DNA of 64,000 bases from Lutimaribacter degradans (GTDB lineage Bacteria; Pseudomonadota; Alphaproteobacteria; Rhodobacterales; Rhodobacteraceae). The position numbers were made by a program, and so were the translations under genes. Location: the NCBI RefSeq assembly GCF_023703375.1, contig NZ_JAMQGO010000012.1, forward strand, positions 1 to 64,000, in the 5' to 3' direction. Shown here piece by piece: positions 26,553 to 36,194 of the stretch (position 1 is its first letter; every line of letters starts with the position of its first letter). Under the pieces are notes generated by a model. That model did not search any database. It was not told where the DNA came from and saw only the letters and a program-made list of their open reading frames with translations.

Positions 26553-27938
26553 ATGGCATCTTATGACGTGATCGTAATCGGCGCAGGCCCCGGCGGCTAT
26601 GTCGCCGCCATCCGCTGTGCACAGCTGGGCCTGAAAACCGCCTGCGTCGAGGGGCGTGAAACGCTGGGCGGCACCTGTCTGAACGTGGGCTGCATCCCGT
26701 CAAAGGCGCTGCTGCATGCCAGCCACCAGTTGCACGAAGCCGAGCACAATTTTGCCAAGATGGGCCTGAAGGGCAAATCGCCGAGTGTCGACTGGAAACA
26801 GATGCTGGCCTACAAGGACGAGGTGATCGGCCAGAACACAAAGGGCATCGAGTTCCTGTTCAAGAAGAACAAGATCGACTGGCTCAAAGGTTGGGGCAGC
26901 ATCCCCGAGGCCGGCAAGGTCAAGGTCGGTGACGATGTGCACGAGGCGAAAAGCATCATCATTGCCACCGGCTCTGAAGCCAGCAGTATTCCCAATGTCG
27001 AGATCGACGAAAAGGTGGTCGTGTCGTCGACCGGGGCGTTGGAGCTGCCGAAAGTTCCGAAAAAGATGGTCGTTATCGGTGCGGGCGTGATCGGGCTGGA
27101 ACTGGGTTCGGTCTATGCGCGGCTGGGGACCGAGGTGCAAGTGATTGAATTCCTGGACACGATCACGCCGACGATGGATGCCGAAGTGTCCAAGAATTTC
27201 CAGAAACTGCTGAAGAAGCAGGGGCTGAATTTCACGCTTGGTGCGGCGGTGCAGGACGTCGAGGCGATGAAGACCAAGGCAAAGGTAACCTACAAGCTGC
27301 GCAAGGATGACAGTGAAAACACGGTCGATGCCGACGTGGTGCTGGTTGCGACGGGGCGCAAGCCCTTTACCGACGGCCTGGGGCTCGAGGCGCTGGGGAT
27401 CGAGACCGAGCGTGGCATGATCAAGACCGACGACCAGTGGCGCACCAACGCGCCGGGAATCTTTGCCATCGGTGATGCCGTCGCGGGCCCGATGCTGGCC
27501 CACAAGGCCGAAGATGAGGGCATGGCCGCAGCCGAGGTGATCGCGGGCAAGCACGGCCACGTGAATTACGGCGTGATTCCCAGCGTGATCTACACCCATC
27601 CCGAGGTGTCCAGCGTCGGCCAGACCGAGGAACAGCTCAAAGAGGCGGGACGGGCCTACAAGGTGGGCAAGTTCTCGTTCATGGGCAATGCGCGGGCCAA
27701 GGCGAATTTCGCCGGCGACGGGTTTGTAAAGATCTTGGCCGACAAGGAAACCGACCGCATTTTGGGGGCGCATATCATCGGCCCGATGGCGGGTGACCTG
27801 ATCCACGAAATATGCGTCGCGATGGAATTTGGCGCCTCGGCCGAGGATCTGGCGTTGACCTGCCACGCGCACCCGACCTATTCCGAGGCCGTGCGCGAGG
27901 CGGCACTGGCCTGCGGCGACGGGCCGATCCACATGTGA
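26553..27938 (+). CDS. lpdA: Dihydrolipoyl dehydrogenase (E3)
   Basis: A 461-residue flavoprotein that reoxidises the dihydrolipoyl arm of E2 and reduces NAD. FAD motif [11 protein letters not shown] near residue 8, the redox-active disulfide in [17 protein letters not shown] (near 41-46), NAD motif [17 protein letters not shown] near 178, and the C-terminal active-site [14 protein letters not shown] are all present. It completes the 2-oxoglutarate dehydrogenase complex started by sucA and sucB. The three genes in between are probably a late insertion into the operon. Confidence 0.98.
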   Translation: MASYDVIVIGAGPGGYVAAIRCAQLGLKTACVEGRETLGGTCLNVGCIPSKALLHASHQLHEAEHNFAKMGLKGKSPSVDWKQMLAYKDEVIGQNTKGIEFLFKKNKIDWLKGWGSIPEAGKVKVGDDVHEAKSIIIATGSEASSIPNVEIDEKVVVSSTGALELPKVPKKMVVIGAGVIGLELGSVYARLGTEVQVIEFLDTITPTMDAEVSKNFQKLLKKQGLNFTLGAAVQDVEAMKTKAKVTYKLRKDDSENTVDADVVLVATGRKPFTDGLGLEALGIETERGMIKTDDQWRTNAPGIFAIGDAVAGPMLAHKAEDEGMAAAEVIAGKHGHVNYGVIPSVIYTHPEVSSVGQTEEQLKEAGRAYKVGKFSFMGNARAKANFAGDGFVKILADKETDRILGAHIIGPMAGDLIHEICVAMEFGASAEDLALTCHAHPTYSEAVREAALACGDGPIHM

Positions 27939-27959
27939 TCGGCGCGGGCGCTTGTTTCA

Positions 27960-27984
27960 CCCTGCCGGGTTAGGCCCGGCAGGG
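27960..27984. terminator. Convergent terminator after lpdA
   Basis: CCCTGCCGGG and CCCGGCAGGG form a perfect 10-bp stem with the loop TTAGG between the convergent ends of lpdA (plus) and the PPOX gene (minus). It has no T-tract on either side. Confidence 0.6.
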
Positions 27985-27995
27985 CGGGCGCGCCG

Positions 27996-28598
27996 CTACC
28001 AAAGCGTATCGCGTGCGCGGGTGGGATAGGTCTTTTCCCACTCGGCCGCGTCGATATCGCCGCCGGTCATCTCGGCGAGGATATCGCCCAAGCTGGGCAC
28101 CTGGTCGCCATCGTCGCGCGACCACAGCCCTGACCGGATCACCGATTTGGGGCATTGCGAATAGACCTCGTCTATCGTGATGACGATCACCGTGGCTGGC
28201 AGGCGCCCCTTTTGTGCGAACCGATCGCGCAGGTGGGCGTCATCGGTCAGCACTGCGTGCCCATTCACGCGCACCACCGTCGCCTCACCTGGAACCATGA
28301 ACATCAACGCCACCCGCCCGTCGCGGATAATGTTGCGCAGGCTGTCCAGCCGGTTGTTGCCACGCCAGTCGGGCATGGCAAGCGTGCCAGGGTCAAGCTC
28401 GGCCACCACGGGGCCGTCATCGCCGCGGGGGCTGGCATCGACGCCTTCGGGGCCGACAGTGGCCAGCACGCAAAAGCGCGACGCCGCAACCCAACGGCGG
28501 TAGCCCGGTGTCATCCTGCGTGCAACCTTGCGCAGCGCCGCATCGCTCGGGGCGCCGTAAAGCGTCTCGAGCGTTTCGATATCCTTGATCGCCTGCAT
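27996..28598 (-). CDS. Pyridoxamine 5'-phosphate oxidase-like (PPOX, TIGR04025) protein
   Basis: A 200-residue FMN-binding split-barrel protein resembling TIGR04025 (MSMEG_1061-type, probable FMN-dependent). It shows RFCVLATVGPEGVDASPRGD near 42 and MPDWRGNNRLDSLRNI near 75. GEATVVRVNGHAVLTDD follows. The start at 28598 (MQAIKDIETLETLYG) fits the family; a longer frame exists upstream to 28874 but overlaps plsC. The enzyme activity is unknown, and it may bind FMN or F420. Its ATG lies 5 bases after the plsC stop, so it is the last gene of ftsE-ftsX-plsC-PPOX. Confidence 0.85.
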   Translation of the reverse strand: MQAIKDIETLETLYGAPSDAALRKVARRMTPGYRRWVAASRFCVLATVGPEGVDASPRGDDGPVVAELDPGTLAMPDWRGNNRLDSLRNIIRDGRVALMFMVPGEATVVRVNGHAVLTDDAHLRDRFAQKGRLPATVIVITIDEVYSQCPKSVIRSGLWSRDDGDQVPSLGDILAEMTGGDIDAAEWEKTYPTRARDTLW

Positions 28599-28602
28599 TG
28601 GA

Positions 28603-29334
28603 TCACTCCTTCGGGGTGAACCCGGCCTCGTGCAACAGCTGATTGGAACGGGTTTCGACCTCATGTTCGAGATGGGCCATGAACGCGTCGCGCGACATCC
28701 CCGGCATGATGCGCGGCAGGAACTCAACCACGGCAACGCCCGGTTTGCGCAGGATACCCTTGCGCGGCCAGAACAGGCCCGCATTCGTCGCCGCCGGCAC
28801 GCAGGGTTGGCCCAACTGCTGGTAAAGCACCGCGGTGCCGACCTTGTAGGGCGCGTAGGCCCCCGGCGCGACACGGGTGCCTTGCGAATAGATGATAAGC
28901 TGCCCAGGCTGCGCGCGGCCCTTTTCCACGTCGGCGATCATCTTTGCGATGGCCGCGCCACGTTTGCCGCGATCGACCGGCACACAACCCAGCCGCCACG
29001 CATAAAGCCCGATGATCGGGGTCCACAGAAGTTCGCGCTTCATGATGAACTTGGCCACGGGCGCGTAGTAGAAGATGATCAGGATATCGAGGAAACTCTG
29101 GTGTTTCGCGGCGATCAGAACCTCGTCGGTGGGAATGTCCCCCCGTATCTCGTGATGCAGGCCAAGCATCCAGCGCGCCGACCACATCGCATAGGCCGCG
29201 TAACTGCGGCAGGCCACGCGGGCGCCCTGCGGGCTGAGCGCGGCCCAAGGCAGGAAAACCAGCCCCAGCACCAGCATCGCCAGATATACCTGGATCACGT
29301 AAATCAGCGATTTCAGCCATTGCCAGCCCATCAT
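28603..29334 (-). CDS. plsC: 1-acyl-sn-glycerol-3-phosphate acyltransferase (PlsC-type)
   Basis: A 243-residue lysophosphatidic acid acyltransferase. It has a membrane helix at the N-terminus (LIYVIQVYLAMLVLGLVFLP). The HX4D motif is in AKHQSFLDIL near residue 77, with a VPVDR segment after RLGC near 120. The substrate-binding stretch near residue 150 is IYSQGTRVAPG, where the family usually has PEGT. It makes phosphatidic acid in the inner membrane. Its start overlaps ftsX by 4 bases. Two further acyltransferase-like genes lie in the window (39718 and 57508). Confidence 0.85.
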   Translation of the reverse strand: MMGWQWLKSLIYVIQVYLAMLVLGLVFLPWAALSPQGARVACRSYAAYAMWSARWMLGLHHEIRGDIPTDEVLIAAKHQSFLDILIIFYYAPVAKFIMKRELLWTPIIGLYAWRLGCVPVDRGKRGAAIAKMIADVEKGRAQPGQLIIYSQGTRVAPGAYAPYKVGTAVLYQQLGQPCVPAATNAGLFWPRKGILRKPGVAVVEFLPRIMPGMSRDAFMAHLEHEVETRSNQLLHEAGFTPKE

Positions 29335-30239
29335 GGCAACTCCTTCAAGGTGCGCGCCGCGGCCAGGTGCGTGGCGATAAAGGCGACCATCGCGGCCAAG
29401 GGGGGAATGACCAGCGGCAACAGCCAGCCCGCCCCGCGAAAGCCAAGCCCGGTCAGGAAGCCGCCCGCCGTTTGCGCCGACGGCAGCAGCAGGATCGCCA
29501 CAAGCCCCAGCACCACGCCAAGCGCCGCGCCGGTCAGCGTTCGCAAGGTGTAACGGCGCACGAATGCCTTGGCGATATAGCTGTCGCGCGCGCCCACCAG
29601 ACGGAGCACCGCGATCACCTGTGCGTTTGCCGCCAACGCGGCATTGGCCGCCAGCGTGATGATCGCGGCCATCGTGCCAAAGATCAGGCCGATCGACACC
29701 CAGCCCAACAATCGCAGCCGGTTCGCGGCGTTGACGAGCGGCTGCCGCCAGCGCGTGTGATCGTCCAGCACGGCGCCCGGTACCTCGGCTGAAAGGCGCA
29801 GGCGCAGGCCCTGCGCGTCGTACCCGTCGCCATCCTCGATCACCTCGATCAGTTGTGGAATGGGCAGGGTCTCCACGGGCAGGTCAGGGCCGAACCACGG
29901 CTCCAGCAGGGCGCGTTGCTCTTCGTCGGTCAGCGCGCGTGCGCTGGCCACGCCCGGGGTTTGTTCGAGCACGCGCAGCGCCGCCTGTGTCTGAGCGTCG
30001 ATCTGATCTGTCGGCGCCGAGATGCGCAACGTTGACGATCGCGCCAGCTCATCACCCCAGCGATCGGCCATGCGGCCCGTTGCGACGGACAGGGCCAGCG
30101 CAAAGACCGCCAGAAACGCCATCGCCGCAGCGCTGAGAAGGGTCAGGCGCGCGGTTATACCTGTGGGGGGCACCATCCGGTCGGCCTGCGTGTCGCCCAC
30201 GATGAATTCGGCGACCTGGGTGAAATCCGGGCGCCTCAC
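29331..30239 (-). CDS. ftsX: Cell-division ABC-type permease FtsX
   Basis: A 302-residue FtsX with the expected topology: one N-terminal helix (AAAMAFLAVFALALSVA, near 36-52), a periplasmic domain of about 120 residues with a peptidoglycan-hydrolase-regulating role, and three C-terminal helices with VRRYTLRTLTGAALGVVLG. In complex with FtsE it controls septal amidases or hydrolases during division. Its stop overlaps plsC and its start overlaps the ftsE stop, so ftsE-ftsX-plsC are coupled. Confidence 0.9.
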   Translation of the reverse strand: MRRPDFTQVAEFIVGDTQADRMVPPTGITARLTLLSAAAMAFLAVFALALSVATGRMADRWGDELARSSTLRISAPTDQIDAQTQAALRVLEQTPGVASARALTDEEQRALLEPWFGPDLPVETLPIPQLIEVIEDGDGYDAQGLRLRLSAEVPGAVLDDHTRWRQPLVNAANRLRLLGWVSIGLIFGTMAAIITLAANAALAANAQVIAVLRLVGARDSYIAKAFVRRYTLRTLTGAALGVVLGLVAILLLPSAQTAGGFLTGLGFRGAGWLLPLVIPPLAAMVAFIATHLAAARTLKELP

Positions 30240-30913
30240 AAGTCGGCCCCGGCCAGTTGCAAACGCCTGCTGGCGATGCGCAGAACACGCGCCTGCACCT
30301 GCCCCTTGGCAGCCCGGATCAGGTTCAGGTCGTGGGTGGCAATCATGATAGTCTTGCCCATGCGGTTCAGCTCGACCAGCAATTGCAGCAGGCGTTGCGA
30401 CATTTCCCAGTCGATATTGCCGGTGGGTTCATCCGCAAGAATCACGTCCGGCGACATGATCACCGCGCGGGCCAGCGCGGCGCGCTGGCGTTCACCGCCC
30501 GACAGTTCGGGTGGCAGCGCGTCGGCGCGGGCTTTCAGACCCACCCAGGCCAGAAGTTCGCGCAGGTTCACGGTTTCGTCCAGCGTATCACGCCCGGAAA
30601 CGGTCAGCGGAAGCGCCACGTTGTCGGCCACGGGCAGGTGATCGAGGAACCGGACATCCTGGTGCACCACGCCGATACGGCGCCGGGCCAGCGCGATATC
30701 GTCTCGAGCCATGTTGCGCACGTCGTGATCGAAAAGGCGCACATGGCCCGCGGTGGGCATCAACGCGCCGTAACACAGTTTCAGGAACGTGGTCTTACCA
30801 GCACCCGATGGGCCCGTCAGAAAATGGAAAGACCCCGGCGCAAGCTGCAGCGATATGTCGCTCAGCAGCTCACCCCCGCCATAGCTCATGGCCACGTTTT
30901 CCAGCTCGATCAC
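30236..30913 (-). CDS. ftsE: Cell-division ATP-binding protein FtsE
   Basis: A 225-residue ABC ATPase. Walker A GPSGAGKTT (near residue 35), the Q-loop region RIGVVHQDVRFLDHLPVADN (near 88), ABC signature LSGGERQRAALARA (near 140) and Walker B VILADEPTGNID (near 160) are all visible. It pairs with FtsX in the divisome. It is the first gene of the unit, facing a divergent zinc-ribbon gene across 162 bases. Confidence 0.95.
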   Translation of the reverse strand: MIELENVAMSYGGGELLSDISLQLAPGSFHFLTGPSGAGKTTFLKLCYGALMPTAGHVRLFDHDVRNMARDDIALARRRIGVVHQDVRFLDHLPVADNVALPLTVSGRDTLDETVNLRELLAWVGLKARADALPPELSGGERQRAALARAVIMSPDVILADEPTGNIDWEMSQRLLQLLVELNRMGKTIMIATHDLNLIRAAKGQVQARVLRIASRRLQLAGADL

Positions 30914-31075
30914 GGCCCGATCTCCTGTTTAGGCTGTTCTGCCCGACGTGCCGCTGACATGCAATCGGGATAAGGTTGTTCCACAAGAGGTTGTTTACAC
31001 TTTTCCGCAGCGGCAATACCACATATAGTGGCGCCACAAGGCACAAAGCCGATCAACGGGGCAGGAGAAGGCAGA

Positions 31076-32158
31076 ATGCGACTGGTTTGCCCGAATTGCG
31101 GTGCGCAGTACGAGGTTCCGGATGACGTTATCCCGGAAACTGGTCGTGATGTGCAATGCTCGAATTGCGGGAATACCTGGTTCCAGGTGCATGCCGATCA
31201 AGACACTGGCCTGTCCGACGACCTGGGTGAGCCCGCGCCCGACGTAGAAGATGCCGATGCGTCTGTGGCGGATGCCGAAACGGTAAGTGAAATCTCCGGG
31301 GCGCCCGAACAGGATGCTGCGCCGGATGACCCTTGGGTCGAGCCTGATGAGGGCTTGGCCGATGATCAGGCAGAGGATGAAGGCCCACTGTGGGACGATG
31401 GCCAAGGTACACCGCAATGGGATGATCCAGGGCCCGGCGTGACGGCCGGACAGATGCCAGCGCCTCCGATCGAGGATTACGAAGACGATTACGAGGCTTG
31501 GGACGATACGCCGGCAGCAAGCACGCCCGAGCAAAGCCTGCGCCGCGCGCTTGACCCCGACGTTGCCGACCTGCTGCGCGAAGAGGCAGAGCGCGAGGCG
31601 CGCCAGCGTGCGGCCGAGCGGACGCCGCTTGAAAGCCAGCCCGACCTGGGCCTTGCGCAATCTGGCGAGGACGAGATTGCCCGCCGCCAACGCGAAGCAC
31701 AGGAACGCATGGCCCGTTTGCGCGGCGCAAGGATGCCCGGTGCCGATACGTCCAAGGCCGAGAGCGCGGCCGCGGGCAGTGCCACGGCCGCGGCGTCACG
31801 TCGTGACTTGTTGCCAGATATTGACGAGATCAATTCAACCCTGCGGTCGACGAACGAACGGCGCCCTTCTGCGGCGGATGACCACGACCAGCCCGGTGCC
31901 GCAGCGGACACCCAGACAGATGAACAGCGGCGCAGCAGCGGTTTTCGCCGTGGATTCCTGATGATGATTTTGCTGATGGTTCTGGCGATCGTGCTGTACG
32001 TCTACGCACCAAGGCTGGCAGAGATGGCCCCGCCTATGGAACCCGTGCTGTCATCCTATGTCGAGGCCATGAACGATCTGCGGTTCTGGATCGACGCGCA
32101 ACTGCGCGGTGTTCTGCGCTGGCTGGATTCGGTGTCACAACAATCCACCGAAGGCTAG
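31076..32158 (+). CDS. MJ0042-type zinc-ribbon domain protein with C-terminal membrane helix
   Basis: A 360-residue protein. The N-terminus has the zinc-ribbon motif CPNCGAQY and CSNCGNTWFQV (Cys near residues 5, 8, 26 and 29), a member of the MJ0042 group. A long acidic, low-complexity middle (rich in Asp, Glu, Pro; residues 45-260) is followed by a basic stretch and one transmembrane helix (near 300-320, FLMMILLMVLAIVLYVYAP). The tail is short. The start at 31076 has AGGAGAAGG upstream. Such proteins are common next to ftsEX in Alphaproteobacteria; their role is not established. A DNA- or envelope-linked regulatory role is speculation. Confidence 0.8.
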   Translation: MRLVCPNCGAQYEVPDDVIPETGRDVQCSNCGNTWFQVHADQDTGLSDDLGEPAPDVEDADASVADAETVSEISGAPEQDAAPDDPWVEPDEGLADDQAEDEGPLWDDGQGTPQWDDPGPGVTAGQMPAPPIEDYEDDYEAWDDTPAASTPEQSLRRALDPDVADLLREEAEREARQRAAERTPLESQPDLGLAQSGEDEIARRQREAQERMARLRGARMPGADTSKAESAAAGSATAAASRRDLLPDIDEINSTLRSTNERRPSAADDHDQPGAAADTQTDEQRRSSGFRRGFLMMILLMVLAIVLYVYAPRLAEMAPPMEPVLSSYVEAMNDLRFWIDAQLRGVLRWLDSVSQQSTEG

Positions 32159-32169
32159 ACCGCCGGCGT

Positions 32170-34800
32170 TCAGAACCGTTCCAGTAAGCGCTTCAGGTAT
32201 TCACGCTCTTCCTCTGACCGTTCGCTATCGCCCGAGCGGCGGCGGATCTCGTCCAGCAACTCGCGCGCCCGGCGATAGACGTCTTCGCCTTGCAGCATCT
32301 CGTCACCACTCTCAAGGCTTTGGCCATTGGTGCCCGGATTGCGGCCCAGCGGGTCGCGCTGTGCGCCCTGTGCATCGCCCATCTGGGTGTTCTCGCCGCC
32401 CTGTTGTTGGCGCTGCTCTTCGGCCAAGGCATCGCCAAGGTTGCGGATGCCATCGCGGAGTGCATCCATTGCCTCGGCCTGGCGGTCTATGGCTTCGGGC
32501 AGGTCATCGTTGCGCAGGGCATCTTCGGCATCGTCCATCGCGCGGCCGGCGCGATCGAGCGCCTCGCGTGCGGCTTCGCCTTGCTCGCCCCCGACGCCGG
32601 GCAGTTGCCCGCGTTGGCGGTCAAGTTCCTGCCGTAGAGAGCGCTGCCGCTCGGCCAGCGATTGGTCCAGTCCCTGTCCTTCGCCTTGGCCCTCGCCAGG
32701 TTGTGCCTGCTGCTGGTCGCCACCCTGCTGGCCTTGACCGGGTTGTTGCCCCTGGCCTTGGCCTTGCCCTTGGCCTTGGCCGGGCTGCTGGCTTTCTTGT
32801 TGCCCTTGCTGCCCTTCGCCCTGTTGCTGGCCCTCGTTGTTGCCGGGGTTGAATTGCTCTTGCAGGTCGCGGAACGCCTCGTCCGACAGGCCTTGCTGGT
32901 CGCGCAGGGTTTCGGCCAACCCTTCCATCGCCTGCTGGCCGGGCGATTGCTGGCCCTCGCCCTGGCCTTGGCGGACCTCCATGTTTTCCAGCATGCGCTG
33001 CAATTCTTCCAAGGCTTGCTGGGCCTCGGCCATGCGGCCCTGTTCCATCAGTTCCTGAATGCGATCCATCATGCGTTGAAGGTCATCTTGCGTCATGTTC
33101 ATCGCGTCGTCATTCGGCATGGGGTCGCCATTTTCGCGCGCTTCTTCGTTTTCGCGCTGCGATTGCTGGGCCAGTTGGCGCATGTAGTCGCGCGTGGCAT
33201 CGCGCAGCTCTTGCATCAGGCGGGCGATTTCCTCGTCGCTAGCACCGTTTTTCATGGCTTGTTGCAGCCGCTCTTGTGCCTCGCGAAGTCGTTCAAGCGC
33301 GTCGTCCAGGTCACCGTCTTCCAACTCGATCGCAAGATCCCACAGGGCTTGGGCGATTTCGTCCTGCGTTTCGGTATCCAGCCCCGCGATCAGGTTCGCC
33401 TCGAGCCGGCGGATGATCGTGCGCAGGCGCAAATAGTCGGTTTCCTTGGAGAACAAACCTTCCTCGGGCCGGTGGCTAATCGTGCGCAGCACCTGCGCCA
33501 CGCGCTTGCCATTCGCGCGCGTCCACAGCAGGTCGCGCCGTTGTTCGATCAGTGCGGCGGCCAGCGGATCGAAAAACCGCCGTGCGGGCAAGTCCATCAG
33601 TTGCGGTTGCGCGGCACCGGTAAGGCCGGCGGCGTCTTCGACCGTCACGGACAGGCGCACGGGCAGATGTGCCCACGGGTGCTGCGAAAAATTCTCGACC
33701 AGGCGCTCTTCGAACTCGGCGCGGTCACCCGATATGGGCAACGGCACGGGCATTTCGATCGCGGCGCGGGGCTCCGGGTCGGCCGCAAGGCCGTGGCGGC
33801 GATCGACCTCTGCCAGGTCCAGCTCGATCCGGGCAGTGCCGCCGATAACGCCATAATCGTCGCTTGCGGTAAAGGGCAAGGTCATCTGCCCATCAACCGA
33901 GGTTTCGGCCTCGCCGGTGATTTCAACCGTCGGCGCATCGTCTTGGCGCATGGCGATCTGCCAGTCGCGGCCCCCGGGCCCCTGCACCGACAGGGTGCCA
34001 GATTGCGTGATGGCAAATTCCTGTTCTGGGTCCGATGCGGGCGGTACTTCGCCCGTGCGGCCCGAGACAGTTTCGGCCAGGGTCAACTCGCCGACCTTGC
34101 CATAAAAACGAACGACCACCCGCGACTCCTGCGGAACCTCGATCCGGTCGGCGTCGATATCGGCCATGTAGAGCGTGGGCAGCCCGGTGTAGGCGGGCGG
34201 TTCGATCCATCCTTCCCACGCTGGGCCGGTCGCCAGCGCCTGGCCGCTGCCAGGCGTCATCTGCGTAACGGTGCCAACCCGTAGAAGCGAACCGAACAAC
34301 AACGCGACAGCCAATAGCAGAACCGCGACATAGCGCAGCGCGAAGGGGTCGCGGCGCGCCACGCGCAAGTCGGGTTCGACCGGGCGGGCGTTGCGGGCGG
34401 CCTGCGAAGCGCGGGCCTGGTGCGCGCGCCACAGCGCGACCGAGGCCGGGTCGTCGGCCCCGATAGCGGGTTTGTCCATCAGCGTGCTGATCGGGCGGCC
34501 GGGCAGGGCGGCATCAATTCGGGCCAGCGCGTCGGCGCGGCGCGGTATGCGAAAGACCCGAAGACCGCGATAAACAAACCACGCAAACGCCGCCACGGCA
34601 GCAATGATGCCGGCCCAGACGGCTTCGACCGGGGCGCTGTCATGCAGGCCCAGCATGAGAGTGCCGATACAGATGAAAAGAACCGACCAAACCGGCCAGA
34701 AGGCATGGGTTATACGCTCGGCCCACATTCCGGCCCAGGTCATTGCCAGTGCGCGGCGCATCTGGGCCCATTCGATCTGTGTTTGCTCGGTCTCGGTCAT
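32170..34800 (-). CDS. Large DUF4175 / TIGR02302-family membrane protein
   Basis: An 876-residue protein of the DUF4175 (TIGR02302) family. Two to three membrane helices at the N-terminus (near 28-46, 54-72 and 155-172) precede a periplasmic region of about 300 residues. A long coiled-coil/low-complexity C-terminal half follows, with helix-rich stretches (ERLREAQERLQQAMKNG) and a Gln/Gly-rich tract in which GQ pairs alternate at about residues 640-710. Start at 34800; GGGAAAGGG lies upstream. The function is unknown. The family is restricted to Alphaproteobacteria and is often found near lysA. It converges on the zinc-ribbon gene with 11 bases between stops. Confidence 0.85.
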   Translation of the reverse strand: MTETEQTQIEWAQMRRALAMTWAGMWAERITHAFWPVWSVLFICIGTLMLGLHDSAPVEAVWAGIIAAVAAFAWFVYRGLRVFRIPRRADALARIDAALPGRPISTLMDKPAIGADDPASVALWRAHQARASQAARNARPVEPDLRVARRDPFALRYVAVLLLAVALLFGSLLRVGTVTQMTPGSGQALATGPAWEGWIEPPAYTGLPTLYMADIDADRIEVPQESRVVVRFYGKVGELTLAETVSGRTGEVPPASDPEQEFAITQSGTLSVQGPGGRDWQIAMRQDDAPTVEITGEAETSVDGQMTLPFTASDDYGVIGGTARIELDLAEVDRRHGLAADPEPRAAIEMPVPLPISGDRAEFEERLVENFSQHPWAHLPVRLSVTVEDAAGLTGAAQPQLMDLPARRFFDPLAAALIEQRRDLLWTRANGKRVAQVLRTISHRPEEGLFSKETDYLRLRTIIRRLEANLIAGLDTETQDEIAQALWDLAIELEDGDLDDALERLREAQERLQQAMKNGASDEEIARLMQELRDATRDYMRQLAQQSQRENEEARENGDPMPNDDAMNMTQDDLQRMMDRIQELMEQGRMAEAQQALEELQRMLENMEVRQGQGEGQQSPGQQAMEGLAETLRDQQGLSDEAFRDLQEQFNPGNNEGQQQGEGQQGQQESQQPGQGQGQGQGQGQQPGQGQQGGDQQQAQPGEGQGEGQGLDQSLAERQRSLRQELDRQRGQLPGVGGEQGEAAREALDRAGRAMDDAEDALRNDDLPEAIDRQAEAMDALRDGIRNLGDALAEEQRQQQGGENTQMGDAQGAQRDPLGRNPGTNGQSLESGDEMLQGEDVYRRARELLDEIRRRSGDSERSEEEREYLKRLLERF

Positions 34801-34818
34801 GCGCCCTTTCCCGGGGCC

Positions 34819-34839
34819 GTGACGCGACTGCCGCGTCAC
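34819..34839 (-). terminator. Short hairpin over the end of lysA
   Basis: GTGACGCG and CGCGTCAC form an 8-bp perfect stem with a five-base loop that includes the lysA stop codon. It lies between lysA and the DUF4175 gene on the same strand. It may attenuate read-through, but without a T-tract this is uncertain. Confidence 0.35.
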
Positions 34840-36101
34840 AACCATTCGGGAATGGTATCGCGGTTTATCATTTCGTCAAAGGTCGGGCGTCGGCGGATAA
34901 CCGCGAATTGATCGCCTTTCACCAGCACTTCGGGGATCAGCGGGCGGGTGTTGTATTCGCTGGCCATCACCGCGCCATAGGCACCTGCACTGCGGAATGC
35001 CACCAGGTCACCGGCCTTGAGATGCGGCAGGTCGCGCGCCTTGGCGAATGTGTCGCCGCTTTCGCATACCGGGCCAACCACGTCATAAGGCTGCATCGCG
35101 GCGCCTGGAGCCGGTTCGGCCACGGTCACGATGTCGTGATACGCGTCATACATGGCCGGGCGCAGCAGGTCGTTCATCGCACCATCGAGAATCAGAAAGT
35201 CGCGGTCTTGACCCGATTTCACGTAGATCACGCGGCTGACCATCAGGCCTGCATTTCCCACGATCAGCCGGCCGGGCTCGATCTCGATCTCGCAGCCCAG
35301 ATGCGCCAGCTCTTCTTTCACCATCTGCCCGTATTCGACCGGCAGCGGCGGCGCAGTGTTGTCGCGTGTATACGGGATGCCAAGGCCGCCGCCCAGGTCC
35401 AGCCGGGTGATGGTATGGCCGTCGGCGCGCAGCGCCTCGGTCAGTTCTGCCACCTTGCGATAAGCGGCGCGGTAGGGTTCGAGTTCGGTCAACTGGCTGC
35501 CAATATGCACGTCGATACCCACGACCTCGACGCCCGGAAGGGTCGCGGCATGAGCATAGACCTCGCGGGCGCGGCTGATCGGGATGCCGAACTTGTTTTC
35601 CGCCTTGCCTGTCGCGATCTTGGCATGGGTTTTCGCGTCGACATCGGGGTTAACCCGCACGGTGATGGGCGCGACCTTGCCCAGCGACACCGCGATATCC
35701 GACAGCGCGTCCATCTCGGGCTCGGATTCGACATTGAACTGGCGAATCCCACCTTCCAGCGCGGCGCGCATTTCGTCATGCGTCTTGCCGACGCCGGAGA
35801 AAACGATCCTGTCGCCGGGAACGCCGGCGGCGCGCGCCCGGGCGTATTCGCCACCCGAGACCACGTCCATGCCCGCACCCAGTTCGGCCAGGGTGCGCAG
35901 GATGGCCTGGTTGCTGGCGGCCTTCATGGCGAAACACACTAGGTGGTCCGTGCCCTCGAGCGCCTCGTCGAACAGGCGGAAATGGCGCGTCAGCGTGGCG
36001 GTGGAATAGACGTAAAACGGGGTGCCCACGGCAGCGGCGATCTCGGCCACCGGCACGTCCTCGGCGTAAAGCGCGCCATCGCGGTAAAGGAAATGATCCA
36101 T
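34836..36101 (-). CDS. lysA: Diaminopimelate decarboxylase
   Basis: A 421-residue PLP enzyme that decarboxylates meso-diaminopimelate to lysine, the last step of lysine synthesis. The PLP lysine is K60 in CFAMKAASN. The phosphate loop GGGLGIPY, the catalytic CESGDTFAK near residue 335, and HIGSQ near 194 match LysA. The start at 36101 (MDHFLYRDGALYAEDVPV) has GGA-rich sequence upstream and the canonical N-terminus. A second decarboxylase of the same fold at 4958 is of the ornithine/lysine type instead. Confidence 0.97.
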   Translation of the reverse strand: MDHFLYRDGALYAEDVPVAEIAAAVGTPFYVYSTATLTRHFRLFDEALEGTDHLVCFAMKAASNQAILRTLAELGAGMDVVSGGEYARARAAGVPGDRIVFSGVGKTHDEMRAALEGGIRQFNVESEPEMDALSDIAVSLGKVAPITVRVNPDVDAKTHAKIATGKAENKFGIPISRAREVYAHAATLPGVEVVGIDVHIGSQLTELEPYRAAYRKVAELTEALRADGHTITRLDLGGGLGIPYTRDNTAPPLPVEYGQMVKEELAHLGCEIEIEPGRLIVGNAGLMVSRVIYVKSGQDRDFLILDGAMNDLLRPAMYDAYHDIVTVAEPAPGAAMQPYDVVGPVCESGDTFAKARDLPHLKAGDLVAFRSAGAYGAVMASEYNTRPLIPEVLVKGDQFAVIRRRPTFDEMINRDTIPEWL

Positions 36102-36194
36102 TTGCGGTCCGTTCTGCTGTGTCGGGGGCACACATAAGGCGGCGAAGGCGACAGGGAAACCCGGAAAATCAAAGCGATGCGGGGCCTGTCACGC

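Noticed and set aside
32680..32880. The repetitive stretch in the DUF4175 gene as a CRISPR or tandem-repeat locus
   Set aside because: The repeats are short degenerate codons for G and Q within one open frame. There are no spacers of constant length.
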